Below the pieces are notes generated by a model that saw only the letters and a list, made by a program, of their open reading frames with translations, was not told the origin of the DNA and did not search any database. From Hyphomicrobiales bacterium (GTDB taxonomy: Bacteria > Pseudomonadota > Alphaproteobacteria > Rhizobiales > Rhizobiaceae), in assembly GCA_900489925.1 (NCBI GenBank), contig UEHQ01000050.1, positions 1-64,000 of the forward strand: a stretch of DNA of 64,000 nucleotides, written 5' to 3'. The position numbers and the translations under genes are program-made. Position 1 is the first letter of the stretch. The number at the start of each line of letters is the position of its first letter. Below are positions 50,276-59,643 of this stretch, piece after piece.

Positions 50276-51724
50276 ATGTCGGATCAGATCTATCAGGCGG
50301 CTGCCATCGGGCGTCGCCAGCCTAATTTCCGCGTGATTGCAATGATCGTTGCGAGCGCCATGTTCATGGAACAGCTCGATGCGACCGTTTTGGCCACAGC
50401 GCTGCCCACCATGGCCCGCGATTTCGGTGTCAGTGCGCCGTCGATGAGTATCGCGCTGACCTCCTACCTGCTCAGTCTTGCGATCTTCATTCCGGCAAGC
50501 GGGCTGATCGCCGATCGCTTCGGGTCGCGCACGGTCTTCCGTTCGGCCATCGCCGTCTTCATTGCGGGCTCGATCTTCTGCGCGCTGTCGCCCAACCTTC
50601 TCTGTCTGGTGCTGGCTCGTCTGCTCCAGGGCCTCGGCGGTGCCATGATGCTGCCGGTCGGTCGCCTCGTGCTGCTGCGCAGCGTCGATCGCAAGGACAT
50701 GGTCAATGCCATGTCATGGTTGCTGGTGCCGGCCCTGATCGGCCCGATCCTCGGGCCGCCGGTCGGCGGTCTCATCGTCACCTATCTCGACTGGCGCTGG
50801 ATCTTCTACATCAACGTGCCGATCGGCATCATCGGCTTCACCCTGGTCTCGATCTTCATCGAGGATTTCAAGGGCAAGACGTCGGGACGCTTCGACACCA
50901 TCGGCTTCATTCTCTCCGGTATCGCGCTCGGCTCGCTGCTGTTCGGCTTCGAGACGTCGAGCCGTCCGGGAGAGGGAAGCTTTTCGCTGTTCCTGATTGC
51001 CGTCGGCGTGCTGTTCGGCATCGCCTATCTCAAGCATGCCCGCAACCATCCATCGCCGATCATGGATTTCTCGCTGATGAAGGTGCCGAGTTTCGGCACC
51101 TCGGTGATCGCCGGCTCGCTGACCCGCATCACCCAGGGCGCGCAGCCCTTCCTGCTGCCGCTCTATTTCCAGCTCGGCTTCGGCCTCTCGGCTGCCAAGG
51201 CTGGCCAGCTCGTCACCGCGGCTGCTCTCGGCTCCATGGCGATGAAGGCGTTTGCGCCACGCGTGCTGCGCCGCTTCGGCTTCCGCAACGCACTGGTCGC
51301 AAACGGCGTCATTGCAACGGTCGGCTACGCGCTGTGCGCTGCTTTCCGCCCCGATTGGCCCCTCGGCTTGATCTTCGCGATCCTCGTCATGTGCGGCTTC
51401 TTCATGTCGTTCCAGTTCACGGCCTACAACACGGTCGCCTATGACGAGATCGATCGTGACCGGATGAGCTCGGCGACGAGTTTCTATACGACGTTCCAGC
51501 AACTGATGCTGTCGCTTGGCATCTGCGTCGGTGCGTTGGCGCTGCACACGTCCATGTCGTTCAACGGCAGCGAGACCCCGCAGCTCCACGACTTCTCCGC
51601 CGCCTTCCTCTTCGTCACCGCGATCTCGATCACGGCGACCTTCTGGAACCTGCGCTTCTCCCGCACTGCAGGCGCCGATATCAGCGGCCACCGCGGCGAG
51701 AAGCCCGCGCACGCCGAGCATTGA
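50276..51724 (+). CDS. MFS transporter, DHA2 family (14-helix drug exporter type)
   Basis: 482 residues. N-terminal signature MEQLDATVLATALPTMARDFG and GLIADRFGSRTVFRSA; later WRWIFYINVPIGIIG is the DHA2 motif C region. 14 helices expected. Likely a proton-coupled multidrug exporter; substrate unknown. No regulator is adjacent. Confidence 0.9.
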   Translation: MSDQIYQAAAIGRRQPNFRVIAMIVASAMFMEQLDATVLATALPTMARDFGVSAPSMSIALTSYLLSLAIFIPASGLIADRFGSRTVFRSAIAVFIAGSIFCALSPNLLCLVLARLLQGLGGAMMLPVGRLVLLRSVDRKDMVNAMSWLLVPALIGPILGPPVGGLIVTYLDWRWIFYINVPIGIIGFTLVSIFIEDFKGKTSGRFDTIGFILSGIALGSLLFGFETSSRPGEGSFSLFLIAVGVLFGIAYLKHARNHPSPIMDFSLMKVPSFGTSVIAGSLTRITQGAQPFLLPLYFQLGFGLSAAKAGQLVTAAALGSMAMKAFAPRVLRRFGFRNALVANGVIATVGYALCAAFRPDWPLGLIFAILVMCGFFMSFQFTAYNTVAYDEIDRDRMSSATSFYTTFQQLMLSLGICVGALALHTSMSFNGSETPQLHDFSAAFLFVTAISITATFWNLRFSRTAGADISGHRGEKPAHAEH

Positions 51725-51728
51725 CCAT

Positions 51729-52682
51729 TCATGCCCCAGCCGGCGCGGGCATGCAGGCCTCGCAGATTGCCGCGACATGGCGGTGATCGGTGCCGCAACA
51801 GCCGCCGACGATGCGCACCTGCGGCATCTCCTGCATCAGCTCGCGATATCGCTGTCCGAGGTCGGCGGGGTCCCCCGCATCCAGCTCTTCGCTCTCGTCA
51901 AGTTCCGCGTGGCTCATGCGTGAGGCATTGGCGCGCAACCCGTAGATCCGCTTCACCCAGCCGCTGCGGTGGTCAAGAGCATCGGCAAAATGCGAGGGGT
52001 GGGCGCAGTTGATCATGTAATAGGCCGGCGATGCGCCGGTCGCCGCATCCGTGGTCTCGATCGCATCCTGCATACTGCGCCCGGTCACCAGTCTGCCATC
52101 AGTCTCGACCGTAAACGAGATCGCGCAGGGCATGCCTCTTGCTGCGGCGGCGCGCGCGACGCCGATCGCTTCGTCGATATTGGTCAGCGTAAACGCGGTC
52201 ACCATGTCGGCTTGGCTCTCCGCGAAGCTGCCAATCTGGATGCTGTGATAGTCCTCGCTCTCCGCCGCATTCATGTTGCCGGCCTTGTAGCCGTCACCGC
52301 GCGGCCCGATCGCGCCGCTGAGGACGATCGGCCGGTCCGGATGCTCGTGTTTTGCGCGCAACTCGGCCAGCAGATCGATGCCTGCAACATTTGCCGCGTG
52401 CAATGCTTCACGCGTGTAATGAAGCTTTTCGCCCCAATCCGGATTGGCGCGCCATGTCGGGGCGTCGAGGATGAAACCCGCGCCGTGTCTGCGCGCAATG
52501 TCGAGATAGCGGCGATAGTACGCCCTCAACCGGTCGCGTCCCTCTTCCGAGGCGAGCATGACGAAGGATGCAAAGTGGGGAAGCTGCAGGCCGTCGTGGA
52601 AAATGAAGGTTGTCTCCATGCCGCCATCGGTCACGAAGAGGCCGCCATCGAGTTGCGGCAAGCAGTGTCGGTAGGTCGCCAT
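51729..52682 (-). CDS. Homocysteine S-methyltransferase-family protein
   Basis: 317 residues from the ATG at 52682 with GGGAGAG upstream. (Beta/alpha)8 barrel with the zinc cysteines in YYMINCAHPSHFADAL and IVGGCCGTDHRHV, the signature of the MmuM/BHMT family. It uses a methyl donor such as S-methylmethionine or betaine; the donor cannot be told. The N-terminus DGGLFVTDGGMETTFIF is the usual family start. Confidence 0.9.
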   Translation of the reverse strand: MATYRHCLPQLDGGLFVTDGGMETTFIFHDGLQLPHFASFVMLASEEGRDRLRAYYRRYLDIARRHGAGFILDAPTWRANPDWGEKLHYTREALHAANVAGIDLLAELRAKHEHPDRPIVLSGAIGPRGDGYKAGNMNAAESEDYHSIQIGSFAESQADMVTAFTLTNIDEAIGVARAAAARGMPCAISFTVETDGRLVTGRSMQDAIETTDAATGASPAYYMINCAHPSHFADALDHRSGWVKRIYGLRANASRMSHAELDESEELDAGDPADLGQRYRELMQEMPQVRIVGGCCGTDHRHVAAICEACMPAPAGA

Positions 52683-52766
52683 CGGATCTCTCCCGTGCCA
52701 AACCAAAGGAATGCTGCACCGCGAGATTGATTGTTAAGTTTGTCCTAAAATAGGCAGCGGGCGCAC

Positions 52767-53288
52767 TCAGCACGCTTCCATCGCCGCGGCCATTTCGGCG
52801 AGCTTGCGCACCGTGTTCATGTTGCGGGCGGTGCCGGGTTTGAGGGCCGCGAGCTTGAGCTTGGATTTGCCGGCACCGATAGGGAAGTGGACATAGATCT
52901 CGCGGCCAGCCACGACCGCTTCCTCGCCATCAGGCGCGACCATTCCGTCCAGGGCGTTCCTGGGTGCAGCCTCCGGCAGGAAGCTGACGAGGAGATAGTT
53001 CGGCTTGGCGTCGGGGAAGGGGGCATTGGCGACGACCGCATCCAGCTCCTTCCTGCTGCGGAGCATGACGCCCGGCTTCTTGCCAAGCGCCTTTCCGAGA
53101 GCCTCGTCGAGCAGCCGCTCGACGTCGGCTGCGCCAAGATCGGAGCGGAACAGCACGTTGCCGCTTTGGATAAACGTCGTGACGTCTGCGAAGCCGAGAG
53201 CTTCGCAGATCGCCTTCAGATCCGCCATCGGCAGCTTGCCGGTGCCGCCGACATTGATGGCCCGCAGCAGTGCCACATAGACAGTCAC
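52767..53288 (-). CDS. DUF1697 family protein
   Basis: 173 residues matching DUF1697: VALLRAINVGGTGKLPMADLKAICEALGFADVTTFIQSGNVLF split by helices, an RSDLGA stretch, and a C-terminal NMNTVRKLAEMA. Cytoplasmic, function unknown. On the same strand as the oligopeptidase B gene, 21 bases downstream. Confidence 0.88.
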   Translation of the reverse strand: MTVYVALLRAINVGGTGKLPMADLKAICEALGFADVTTFIQSGNVLFRSDLGAADVERLLDEALGKALGKKPGVMLRSRKELDAVVANAPFPDAKPNYLLVSFLPEAAPRNALDGMVAPDGEEAVVAGREIYVHFPIGAGKSKLKLAALKPGTARNMNTVRKLAEMAAAMEAC

Positions 53289-53309
53289 AGGCGGCTCCCG
53301 CTCATCGGC

Positions 53310-55418
53310 CTACATCTTGCCCGCAACCTTGATCGCAAATGCATATTCGAAGGCGATCTCCTCGAGGCGCTGGAAGCGTCCCGAAGCGCCGCCGTGGCCG
53401 GCATCCATGTTGGTCTTCAACAGGATCGGCGCCGAGCCGGTGGTCTTTTCGCGCAGCCGCGCCACCCACTTTGCCGGCTCCCAATAGGTGACGCGCGGAT
53501 CGGTCAGGCCGCCGAGCGCCAGGATGGGCGGATAGGCCTTCTGCCCGACATTGTCGTAGGGCGAGTAGGCCGCGATCTGTTCGTACTCTTCCTTGCTGTC
53601 GATCGGGTTGCCCCATTCCGGCCATTCCGGTGGCGTCAGCGGCAGCGTGTCGTCGAGCATGGTGTTCAGCACGTCGACGAATGGAACAGCGGCGATGACG
53701 CCGGCGAACTTCTCGGGCGCCATGTTGGAGATTGCGCCCATCAGCATGCCGCCGGCCGAGCCGCCCTCGGCGATGATGTTTGCGTAGGACGTGAACTTCT
53801 GTTGATTCAGATAGTCGGCCGCCGCGATGAAGTCCTTGAAGGTGTTGGTCTTCTTTTCCATCTTGCCGTCTTCGTACCAGGCAAAGCCCTTATCCTTGCC
53901 GCCGCGGATATGGGCGATGGCATAGACGAAGCCGCGATCGACCAGCGACAGGCAATTGGTGTTGAAGCTGGCAGGGATCGTGACGCCATAGGCGCCGTAG
54001 CCATAGAGCAGGCACGGTGCGGAACCGTCGAGCGGGGTGTCCTTGCGATAGAGCAGCGTGACGGGAACCTCGACGCCATCCCAGCCGGGTGCGAAGACAC
54101 GACGGGTGACATAGTCATCCGGATTGTGGCCCGATGGGACTTCCTGCGTCTTCAGGAGCGTGCGCTCGCGCGTCACCATGTTGTAGTCGTACAGCTGCGA
54201 GGGCGTCGTCATCGACGAATAGGAGAAGCGGATGACGTCGCTGTCATATTCCGCCGCACCCTGCAGGCCGAGCGAGTAGGCCTCTTCCGCAAAGCCGATC
54301 GCGTGTTCTTCGCCGGTCCGGCGGTCCCGGATCATGATCTGCGGCAGGCCGTCCTTGCGCTCCAGCCAGAGCAGGTGCCGTGCATAGGCCATGTGGCTGA
54401 TGATCAGCGTGCCAGGCTTGTGGGGCACGACCTCGCGCCAATTGGCCTTCTCCGGCGCATCAACCGGAGTCTCCATGATCTTGAAATCTTTCGCATCACC
54501 ATCGTTGGTGAGGATGTAGAACATATCCCCGCCTTCGGTCATCGAATATTCGACGCCATCCTCGCGAGCCGCCACGAGCTTGGGCTCCGCAGTGAGGTCC
54601 TTGGTCGAGAGTAGCCGATATTCGCTGGTCTCGTGGTCGTGGATATCGATGTAGATGAAGTCGTCGAGCAGCGAGCCGCCGACCCCCATGAAGAAGCCGG
54701 CATCCTCTTCCTCGTAGACCAGCCGGTCCTCAGATTGCGGCGTGCCGACGATGTGATGAAACACCTTCGACGGGCGGTGGTTCTCATCCAGCGCGGAATA
54801 GAAGAAGCTCTTGCCGTCGGGCGCCCAGACGCCGCCGCCGCCGGTGTTCTCGATCACATCGGCCAGATCCTCGCCGGTGGCGAGATCGCGGACCTTCAGC
54901 GTGTAGAATTCCGATCCCTTGTCGTCATATCCCCAGATGCCGCGATTGTGATCGGTCGAATGATCGATTCCAGCCAGGCGAAAATAAGCCTTGCCGGCCG
55001 CTTCCTTGTCGCCGTCGAGAAGCACGGTGCGGATCGCCTCGTCCTTGACGTCGCCATCGCGCGGGATACGGAAATAGCGCGGCTGCTCGCCGCCGGTGAC
55101 GAAGAAGGTGCCGTAGGCATAGGCGCCATCCTTCATCGGTACGGAGCTGTCGTCTTCCTTGATACGGCCGCGCATCTCGGCAAACAGCGTCTTCTGCAGC
55201 GGCTTGGTGTCTTCCATTGCCGCATTCATGTAGGCGTTTTCCGCCTCGAGATGCTTGCGAATTTCGGGGTCGAGGATCGACGGATCCTTGAACATCGCCT
55301 GCCAGTTATCGGCCCGCAGCCAGGCGTAATCGTCGGTGCGGGTAATGCCGTGGCGCGTATCGGAAAGCGGCTTCTTGGGCGCGACGGGCGGGGCAGGCAG
55401 GTTTTTGAAGGCGGACAA
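53310..55418 (-). CDS. ptrB: Oligopeptidase B (prolyl oligopeptidase family, S9A)
   Basis: 702 residues from a TTG at 55418 with GGAG 7 bases upstream; the open frame continues without homology. N-terminal seven-bladed propeller and C-terminal alpha/beta hydrolase. The catalytic serine is in GGSAGGMLMG, the aspartate in the following GLTDPRV region, and the histidine in NMDAGHGGASGRF. It cleaves peptides after basic residues in the cytoplasm. Divergent from the DUF930 gene. Confidence 0.93.
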   Translation of the reverse strand: MSAFKNLPAPPVAPKKPLSDTRHGITRTDDYAWLRADNWQAMFKDPSILDPEIRKHLEAENAYMNAAMEDTKPLQKTLFAEMRGRIKEDDSSVPMKDGAYAYGTFFVTGGEQPRYFRIPRDGDVKDEAIRTVLLDGDKEAAGKAYFRLAGIDHSTDHNRGIWGYDDKGSEFYTLKVRDLATGEDLADVIENTGGGGVWAPDGKSFFYSALDENHRPSKVFHHIVGTPQSEDRLVYEEEDAGFFMGVGGSLLDDFIYIDIHDHETSEYRLLSTKDLTAEPKLVAAREDGVEYSMTEGGDMFYILTNDGDAKDFKIMETPVDAPEKANWREVVPHKPGTLIISHMAYARHLLWLERKDGLPQIMIRDRRTGEEHAIGFAEEAYSLGLQGAAEYDSDVIRFSYSSMTTPSQLYDYNMVTRERTLLKTQEVPSGHNPDDYVTRRVFAPGWDGVEVPVTLLYRKDTPLDGSAPCLLYGYGAYGVTIPASFNTNCLSLVDRGFVYAIAHIRGGKDKGFAWYEDGKMEKKTNTFKDFIAAADYLNQQKFTSYANIIAEGGSAGGMLMGAISNMAPEKFAGVIAAVPFVDVLNTMLDDTLPLTPPEWPEWGNPIDSKEEYEQIAAYSPYDNVGQKAYPPILALGGLTDPRVTYWEPAKWVARLREKTTGSAPILLKTNMDAGHGGASGRFQRLEEIAFEYAFAIKVAGKM

Positions 55419-55666
55419 GGAAATGCTCCGGGTCGGAATGACAGGTGGGCAAGAGATAGAGGCCCACAGGCCCCGGATCAAGCTCGGAAGGCTGCTTGCT
55501 GGGCCAGCCTGTGAAAAGCGAAGGACTGCTCACGTTGCCTTGATGTCACCACATTGTTTAAGAAAGTCCGCTACCGTCGCGCGGAATTCGGATATCGTTC
55601 GGCTCGGTCCCAAGCGGGCGGGCGATGGCGAAATTCCCGAACGTGCATGCAAAGGAATTCCACATA

Positions 55667-56056
55667 ATGCCAAAACGTATCGTGCTGCTCCTGTCGGCTC
55701 TAAGCCTTGCCGCTCCTGCCTTCGCAGTAGATCCCGCCATCAAGAAGCAGCTCGAGAAACTGGACCCCGCCACGCGGCTCGAACAGAGCTGCGATACAGA
55801 GGCGATGAGCCGAATCAATAAGGATCCCTCCGGCTACAAGCCCGACAAGGTGATCGCCTACACCTTCAAGGATCCGGTCGCAGGCGACGACAAGCTGGAA
55901 GCGCCGGGCGCCGTTTTCCGCAGCAAGGGCGATTGGTATCACTTGTCCTACACCTGCATCACCGGCCCGCAGCACATGAATGTACGTGATCTGCAGTACT
56001 CGATCGGCGACAAGGTTCCGCGCGAGAAGTGGACCAAGTATTACCTCTACGATTGA
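55667..56056 (+). CDS. DUF930 family exported protein
   Basis: 129 residues from the ATG at 55667. Signal peptide (KRIVLLLSALSLAAPAFAV) and the family core QLEKLDPATRLEQSCDTEAMSRINKD split with a later SCDTEA, plus a conserved cysteine in LSYTCITGPQHM. DUF930 is common in Rhizobiales; function unknown. Confidence 0.86.
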   Translation: MPKRIVLLLSALSLAAPAFAVDPAIKKQLEKLDPATRLEQSCDTEAMSRINKDPSGYKPDKVIAYTFKDPVAGDDKLEAPGAVFRSKGDWYHLSYTCITGPQHMNVRDLQYSIGDKVPREKWTKYYLYD

Positions 56057-56159
56057 GGCAGCGGCAGGTGCCGGGCGGTCGCAGCGGCATCAGACCACAT
56101 GTCGCGCCTTCGCGCGATGCGTTAACAAGTCGTCAAACATTCAACGGCATCTCTTTGAT

Positions 56160-56948
56160 ATGAACCGCACTCTTCTCGTTCCGGCGCTGTTGTTCGCCTC
56201 CGTTTCCATTGCCTCTGCAACGAGCGTGGCAACGACGGCGCAGCCGCCTGTTACCCTGAAGGGGGCCGCGTCTCCGAGGCTGGTCGAGCCGCACCTGCGG
56301 ATCGCCCGCTCGAACGTGAAAGGCCATGCCCGCATCGCCCTGACCTTCGATGCCTGCATGGGCAAGGCCGACGACCGCATCCTGTCGGTGCTCGTCAGCG
56401 AGCGTATCCCGGCCACGATCTTCGTCACCGCCCGCTGGCTGAAGCACAATCCGCAGGCGCTCGAAATCTTTCTGAAGAACCCCGATCTCTTCGAACTGGA
56501 AAACCACGGACAGAACCACGTTCCCGCCGTCGACAAGCCGGTCTCGATCTATGGGATCGCCGCCGCCGGCTCGCCTGAAGCCGTCCGGCAGGAGGTCCAG
56601 GGTGGCGCGGACGCGATGCTTGCTGCCGGTATTGCCGCGCCCCGCTGGTTCCGCGGCTCGACCGCCAAGTACGACCTGTCCTCGATCGAGCAGATCCGCG
56701 CCATGGGCTACCGCATTGCCGGCTATTCCGTGAACGGCGATGGCGGCTCGCTGCTTGGTGCTGCGGTGACGGAAAAGCGGATCTCGTCAGCCAAGGACGG
56801 CGATGTGGTGATCTCCCACATCAACCAGCCCACTCACGCAGCGGGTGAGGGCGTCGCCAAGGCGATCCTCGACCTCAAGGCCAAGGGCACCGAATTCGTC
56901 CGGCTTGAGGATGTCGACGACACCGGTGACGACCAGACGACGGAATAG
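56160..56948 (+). CDS. Polysaccharide deacetylase-fold protein, variant metal motif
   Basis: 262 residues with a signal peptide (RTLLVPALLFASVSIASA). NodB-homology domain: motif 1 is T62-F-D64-A-C66, where the usual second aspartate is replaced by Ala-Cys; motif 2 keeps both histidines (H116 and H120 in ENHGQNHV). A late WFRGSTAKYD and ISHINQP are typical. A periplasmic deacetylase or a related hydrolase; with the changed motif the metal site may differ. Convergent with the FAD oxidoreductase, 5 bases away. Confidence 0.82.
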   Translation: MNRTLLVPALLFASVSIASATSVATTAQPPVTLKGAASPRLVEPHLRIARSNVKGHARIALTFDACMGKADDRILSVLVSERIPATIFVTARWLKHNPQALEIFLKNPDLFELENHGQNHVPAVDKPVSIYGIAAAGSPEAVRQEVQGGADAMLAAGIAAPRWFRGSTAKYDLSSIEQIRAMGYRIAGYSVNGDGGSLLGAAVTEKRISSAKDGDVVISHINQPTHAAGEGVAKAILDLKAKGTEFVRLEDVDDTGDDQTTE

Positions 56949-56953
56949 CCTGG

Positions 56954-58243
56954 TCAGTTGAAGAGCGGCTCGCGTCGATCCTGCACGGGGCGGGCGGCAC
57001 CGAAGCCGGGGCCATCCCGGTCGAGTGCGAAATCGTCGAACCAATCCCTGTAACCACCACTGATCATCGCGCCGATCATCTGAGCGGCGAGATAGGAGAA
57101 GGTGATGCCGTTGCCGCCATAGCCGTAGGCGGCATAGACGCGGGGCAGGGACGGAACCGGGCCGATCAGCGGCAAGCCGTCGGCGGTCTCCCCAAACGTC
57201 CCGCACCAGGCGTTTGCCACGCGCGTATCCGCTCTCGGCCAGAGCCGCTTCATCTTTTCCCGGATCGCCATGATCTTCTGCGGCAGCTTCGCGTCCCGCA
57301 TCTCAGGATCGACGGTATCGTCATCCTCGCCACCGGCAACGATCCGGCCGTCCGCCGTCGTGCGCATGTAGAGGTAGGGATGACTGTCTTCCCAGATCAG
57401 GGCCTGATCGCGCCAGAGCGTTGCCGGATCCTGCGGCACGGTAGCCAGCGCCCAGCTCGAGGTCTTGCGATGCAGCTTCGACATTTCGATCCCGGGCATC
57501 GTATAGCCGGTCGCGAGCACCGCGGCCTTCGCTTCGATCACGAATGACCGGTCGGTCTCGGCCGTCACGCGGCCGCCTTCGCTGGTCAGCCGTGTAACGG
57601 AGGCGTTGACCAGGCGTGCCTGCTGCTTCACCGCCATGTCGAGCAGGCTCCAGGTCAGGAGCAGAGGGTCGGCCTCGGCCGCGCCGCGAGAAAGAATGCC
57701 GGCATCGCGATCGAGCTCGAACTGGGTGAAGAGATCGCAATGCTCCAGATAGGTGCTCGGCAGTCCGGCACGCCGGCGCAACTCGACTTCCCGCATCAGG
57801 TCACCGGCGCCCTCGCTGTTGCTGGTGAGGAACAGCGATTGGCGTGGCCGGAAATAGCAGGGAATGCGGTGCGTCGTGATGAGTTTGGCAAGACCGGCGA
57901 CCGATCCGGCACTGCGCCGGTAGATGCCGATAGCGCGCTCGTGTCCGTAGAAATGTTCCAGCTCGGTCAGCGTCCGGTCGATCTCCCACTGCAACAGCGC
58001 GGTGCTTGCCGCGGTGCTGCCGAGACCGGGCTCCTCGCGATCGACAATCGCGACGGAAAGGCCGCGCTCCGACAGGTGCTGACCCGTCAACGCGCCGGTG
58101 ATGCCGCCGCCGACGACCAGCACGTCGACCTTGATATTGTCTGCAAGTGGTTGGTAGGCTGGCCTGACGCCGGCATGGCCCCAAAGGCATGCGCCGCTCG
58201 TCAGACGATCGTGGCTGGACTCTTTCAGATCAACTTCGGCCAT
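56954..58243 (-). CDS. FAD-dependent oxidoreductase (DAO family)
   Basis: 429 residues. N-terminal FAD dinucleotide fold VDVLVVGGGITGALTGQHLSE (about 40-60) and a late GYGGNGITFSYLAAQMI typical of D-amino-acid/glycine oxidase-like flavoproteins. Oxidises an amine or amino-acid-like substrate; substrate unknown. Confidence 0.9.
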   Translation of the reverse strand: MAEVDLKESSHDRLTSGACLWGHAGVRPAYQPLADNIKVDVLVVGGGITGALTGQHLSERGLSVAIVDREEPGLGSTAASTALLQWEIDRTLTELEHFYGHERAIGIYRRSAGSVAGLAKLITTHRIPCYFRPRQSLFLTSNSEGAGDLMREVELRRRAGLPSTYLEHCDLFTQFELDRDAGILSRGAAEADPLLLTWSLLDMAVKQQARLVNASVTRLTSEGGRVTAETDRSFVIEAKAAVLATGYTMPGIEMSKLHRKTSSWALATVPQDPATLWRDQALIWEDSHPYLYMRTTADGRIVAGGEDDDTVDPEMRDAKLPQKIMAIREKMKRLWPRADTRVANAWCGTFGETADGLPLIGPVPSLPRVYAAYGYGGNGITFSYLAAQMIGAMISGGYRDWFDDFALDRDGPGFGAARPVQDRREPLFN

Positions 58244-58262
58244 CGTACGCTTCTTACCTCAA

Positions 58263-59429
58263 TCATTTCGGCAATTGCGGCTGCACTTTTTCTTCGATGA
58301 AGAGTTCATCGATGATGGTCATTACGATCAGCGATAGTGGTAGAGCCAGCATAGCACCGACTGCGCCCCACATCCAAGTCCAGAAGAGAATCGCGATAAA
58401 GACCACGAAAGGATTGATTTCCAGCCGTCGCCCCATCACCGCGGGGAAGATCAGGTTTTCCATCACAAGGTGCACGCAGAAGAAGGCCGCAGCCGGGATC
58501 AGCCCGATCAGCACGCCGTCATGCGTCAGGATGCCGGCGATGGCGACTGCCAGCGTCATCATGGTGATCCCGAGATAGGGCACGAAGCTCGACAGGAAGG
58601 CGAAGAATCCCCACAGAACCGGCGACGAAAGGCCACCGACATAGGCGATGACCATCATCGTTACGCCAAGGCAGACATAGATGAGCGATGCGGTGGCGAA
58701 ATAGAAGCCGAGCGCCTGCTCGACGCCATTGATGACGCGGATGGCGGCAAGCCGCTGGGGCCTGGTCTTGAAAACCATGATGATCGATTTGCGCAGGTTG
58801 ACGCGGCCCGCCAGAAACAGAAGCAGCGCTGCGAAGAAGATCAGCGCCTGGACGAGGGCGGGCGTCAGGTTCGCGGTGATGAGATGCAGGATGTTGCCGG
58901 TGTTCTCGAGCAGCTTGTCGCTGGACATCGGGCCGCTCTGGAAGGTCTCCGGCGTGATGTGCAGCCACTTGATGCGCTCCAGATAAGGGAGCAGCCGCTC
59001 CATCGTCTTCTCGGCGAAGGCGGGGCCGTCATTGGCAAGGGTCGCCAGCGGCCCGGCCAGCGAATTGGCGAGCAGGAAGAGGATCAGCGCGACGCTTGAC
59101 GACAGGAGCACCGCGTTGGTGATGCGCGGCACGCCGAGTTTGCTGAGCTTCTCCGCCAGGATGCCGAGTATCATGCCGACGACGATGGCAAGCGTCAGCG
59201 GAATGAGGATCAGCGCCATCATGTAGACGCCCGCCAGAGCAAGGATGCCGAAAATGCCGATGATCGCCCAGGCCGTGACGATATCGAGGCCGTCCTTTTC
59301 GACGCGGCGCACCGGAGCCTGGGGCATCAGGTCGGTCGCTTCCTGCATGGTGCGTGCCCATGTGCTGACGTGGCGTTCGCCGAGTGCGATCTTGTTGGCC
59401 TGTTTGCGTATCCCGTTGGCAATGCCCAT
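58263..59429 (-). CDS. AI-2E family (PerM-type) membrane transporter
   Basis: 388 residues from the ATG at 59429 (GGGG about 11 bases upstream). Around eight hydrophobic helices with the AI-2E/PerM pattern: LIPLTLAIVVGMILGILAEKL, VMMVIAYVGGLSSPVLWGFFAFL and a late PLSLIVMTIIDELFIEE. Some members are Na+/H+ antiporters; substrate here unknown. Confidence 0.88.
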   Translation of the reverse strand: MGIANGIRKQANKIALGERHVSTWARTMQEATDLMPQAPVRRVEKDGLDIVTAWAIIGIFGILALAGVYMMALILIPLTLAIVVGMILGILAEKLSKLGVPRITNAVLLSSSVALILFLLANSLAGPLATLANDGPAFAEKTMERLLPYLERIKWLHITPETFQSGPMSSDKLLENTGNILHLITANLTPALVQALIFFAALLLFLAGRVNLRKSIIMVFKTRPQRLAAIRVINGVEQALGFYFATASLIYVCLGVTMMVIAYVGGLSSPVLWGFFAFLSSFVPYLGITMMTLAVAIAGILTHDGVLIGLIPAAAFFCVHLVMENLIFPAVMGRRLEINPFVVFIAILFWTWMWGAVGAMLALPLSLIVMTIIDELFIEEKVQPQLPK

Positions 59430-59643
59430 CGATGAAAGATCCCCGGAAGCCCGATGCTTCGAGCGCAAAACGCGGATTGTCGAATTGGGTTCCTTGGGGC
59501 GCAGAAGATAAGTGCCCCGATCTTGCCGCATCCTGCGTGCAAGGTGAGCAAATGTTCGGCGGGGGAGCAGGGCCGCTTCTCGGTACGCCCGGAGAGGACG
59601 AGAGACTGCGGCCCTGCCTGCTTCATTCGTCGCGTGCGACCGG
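59430..59643. other. 214-base intergenic region with long-loop inverted repeat
   Basis: GCAGGGCCGC (59567-59576) and GCGGCCCTGC (59608-59617) form a perfect 10-bp stem around a 31-base loop, just past the MFS stop. It could be a transcript end for the MFS gene. Nothing else was recognised. Confidence 0.45.
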
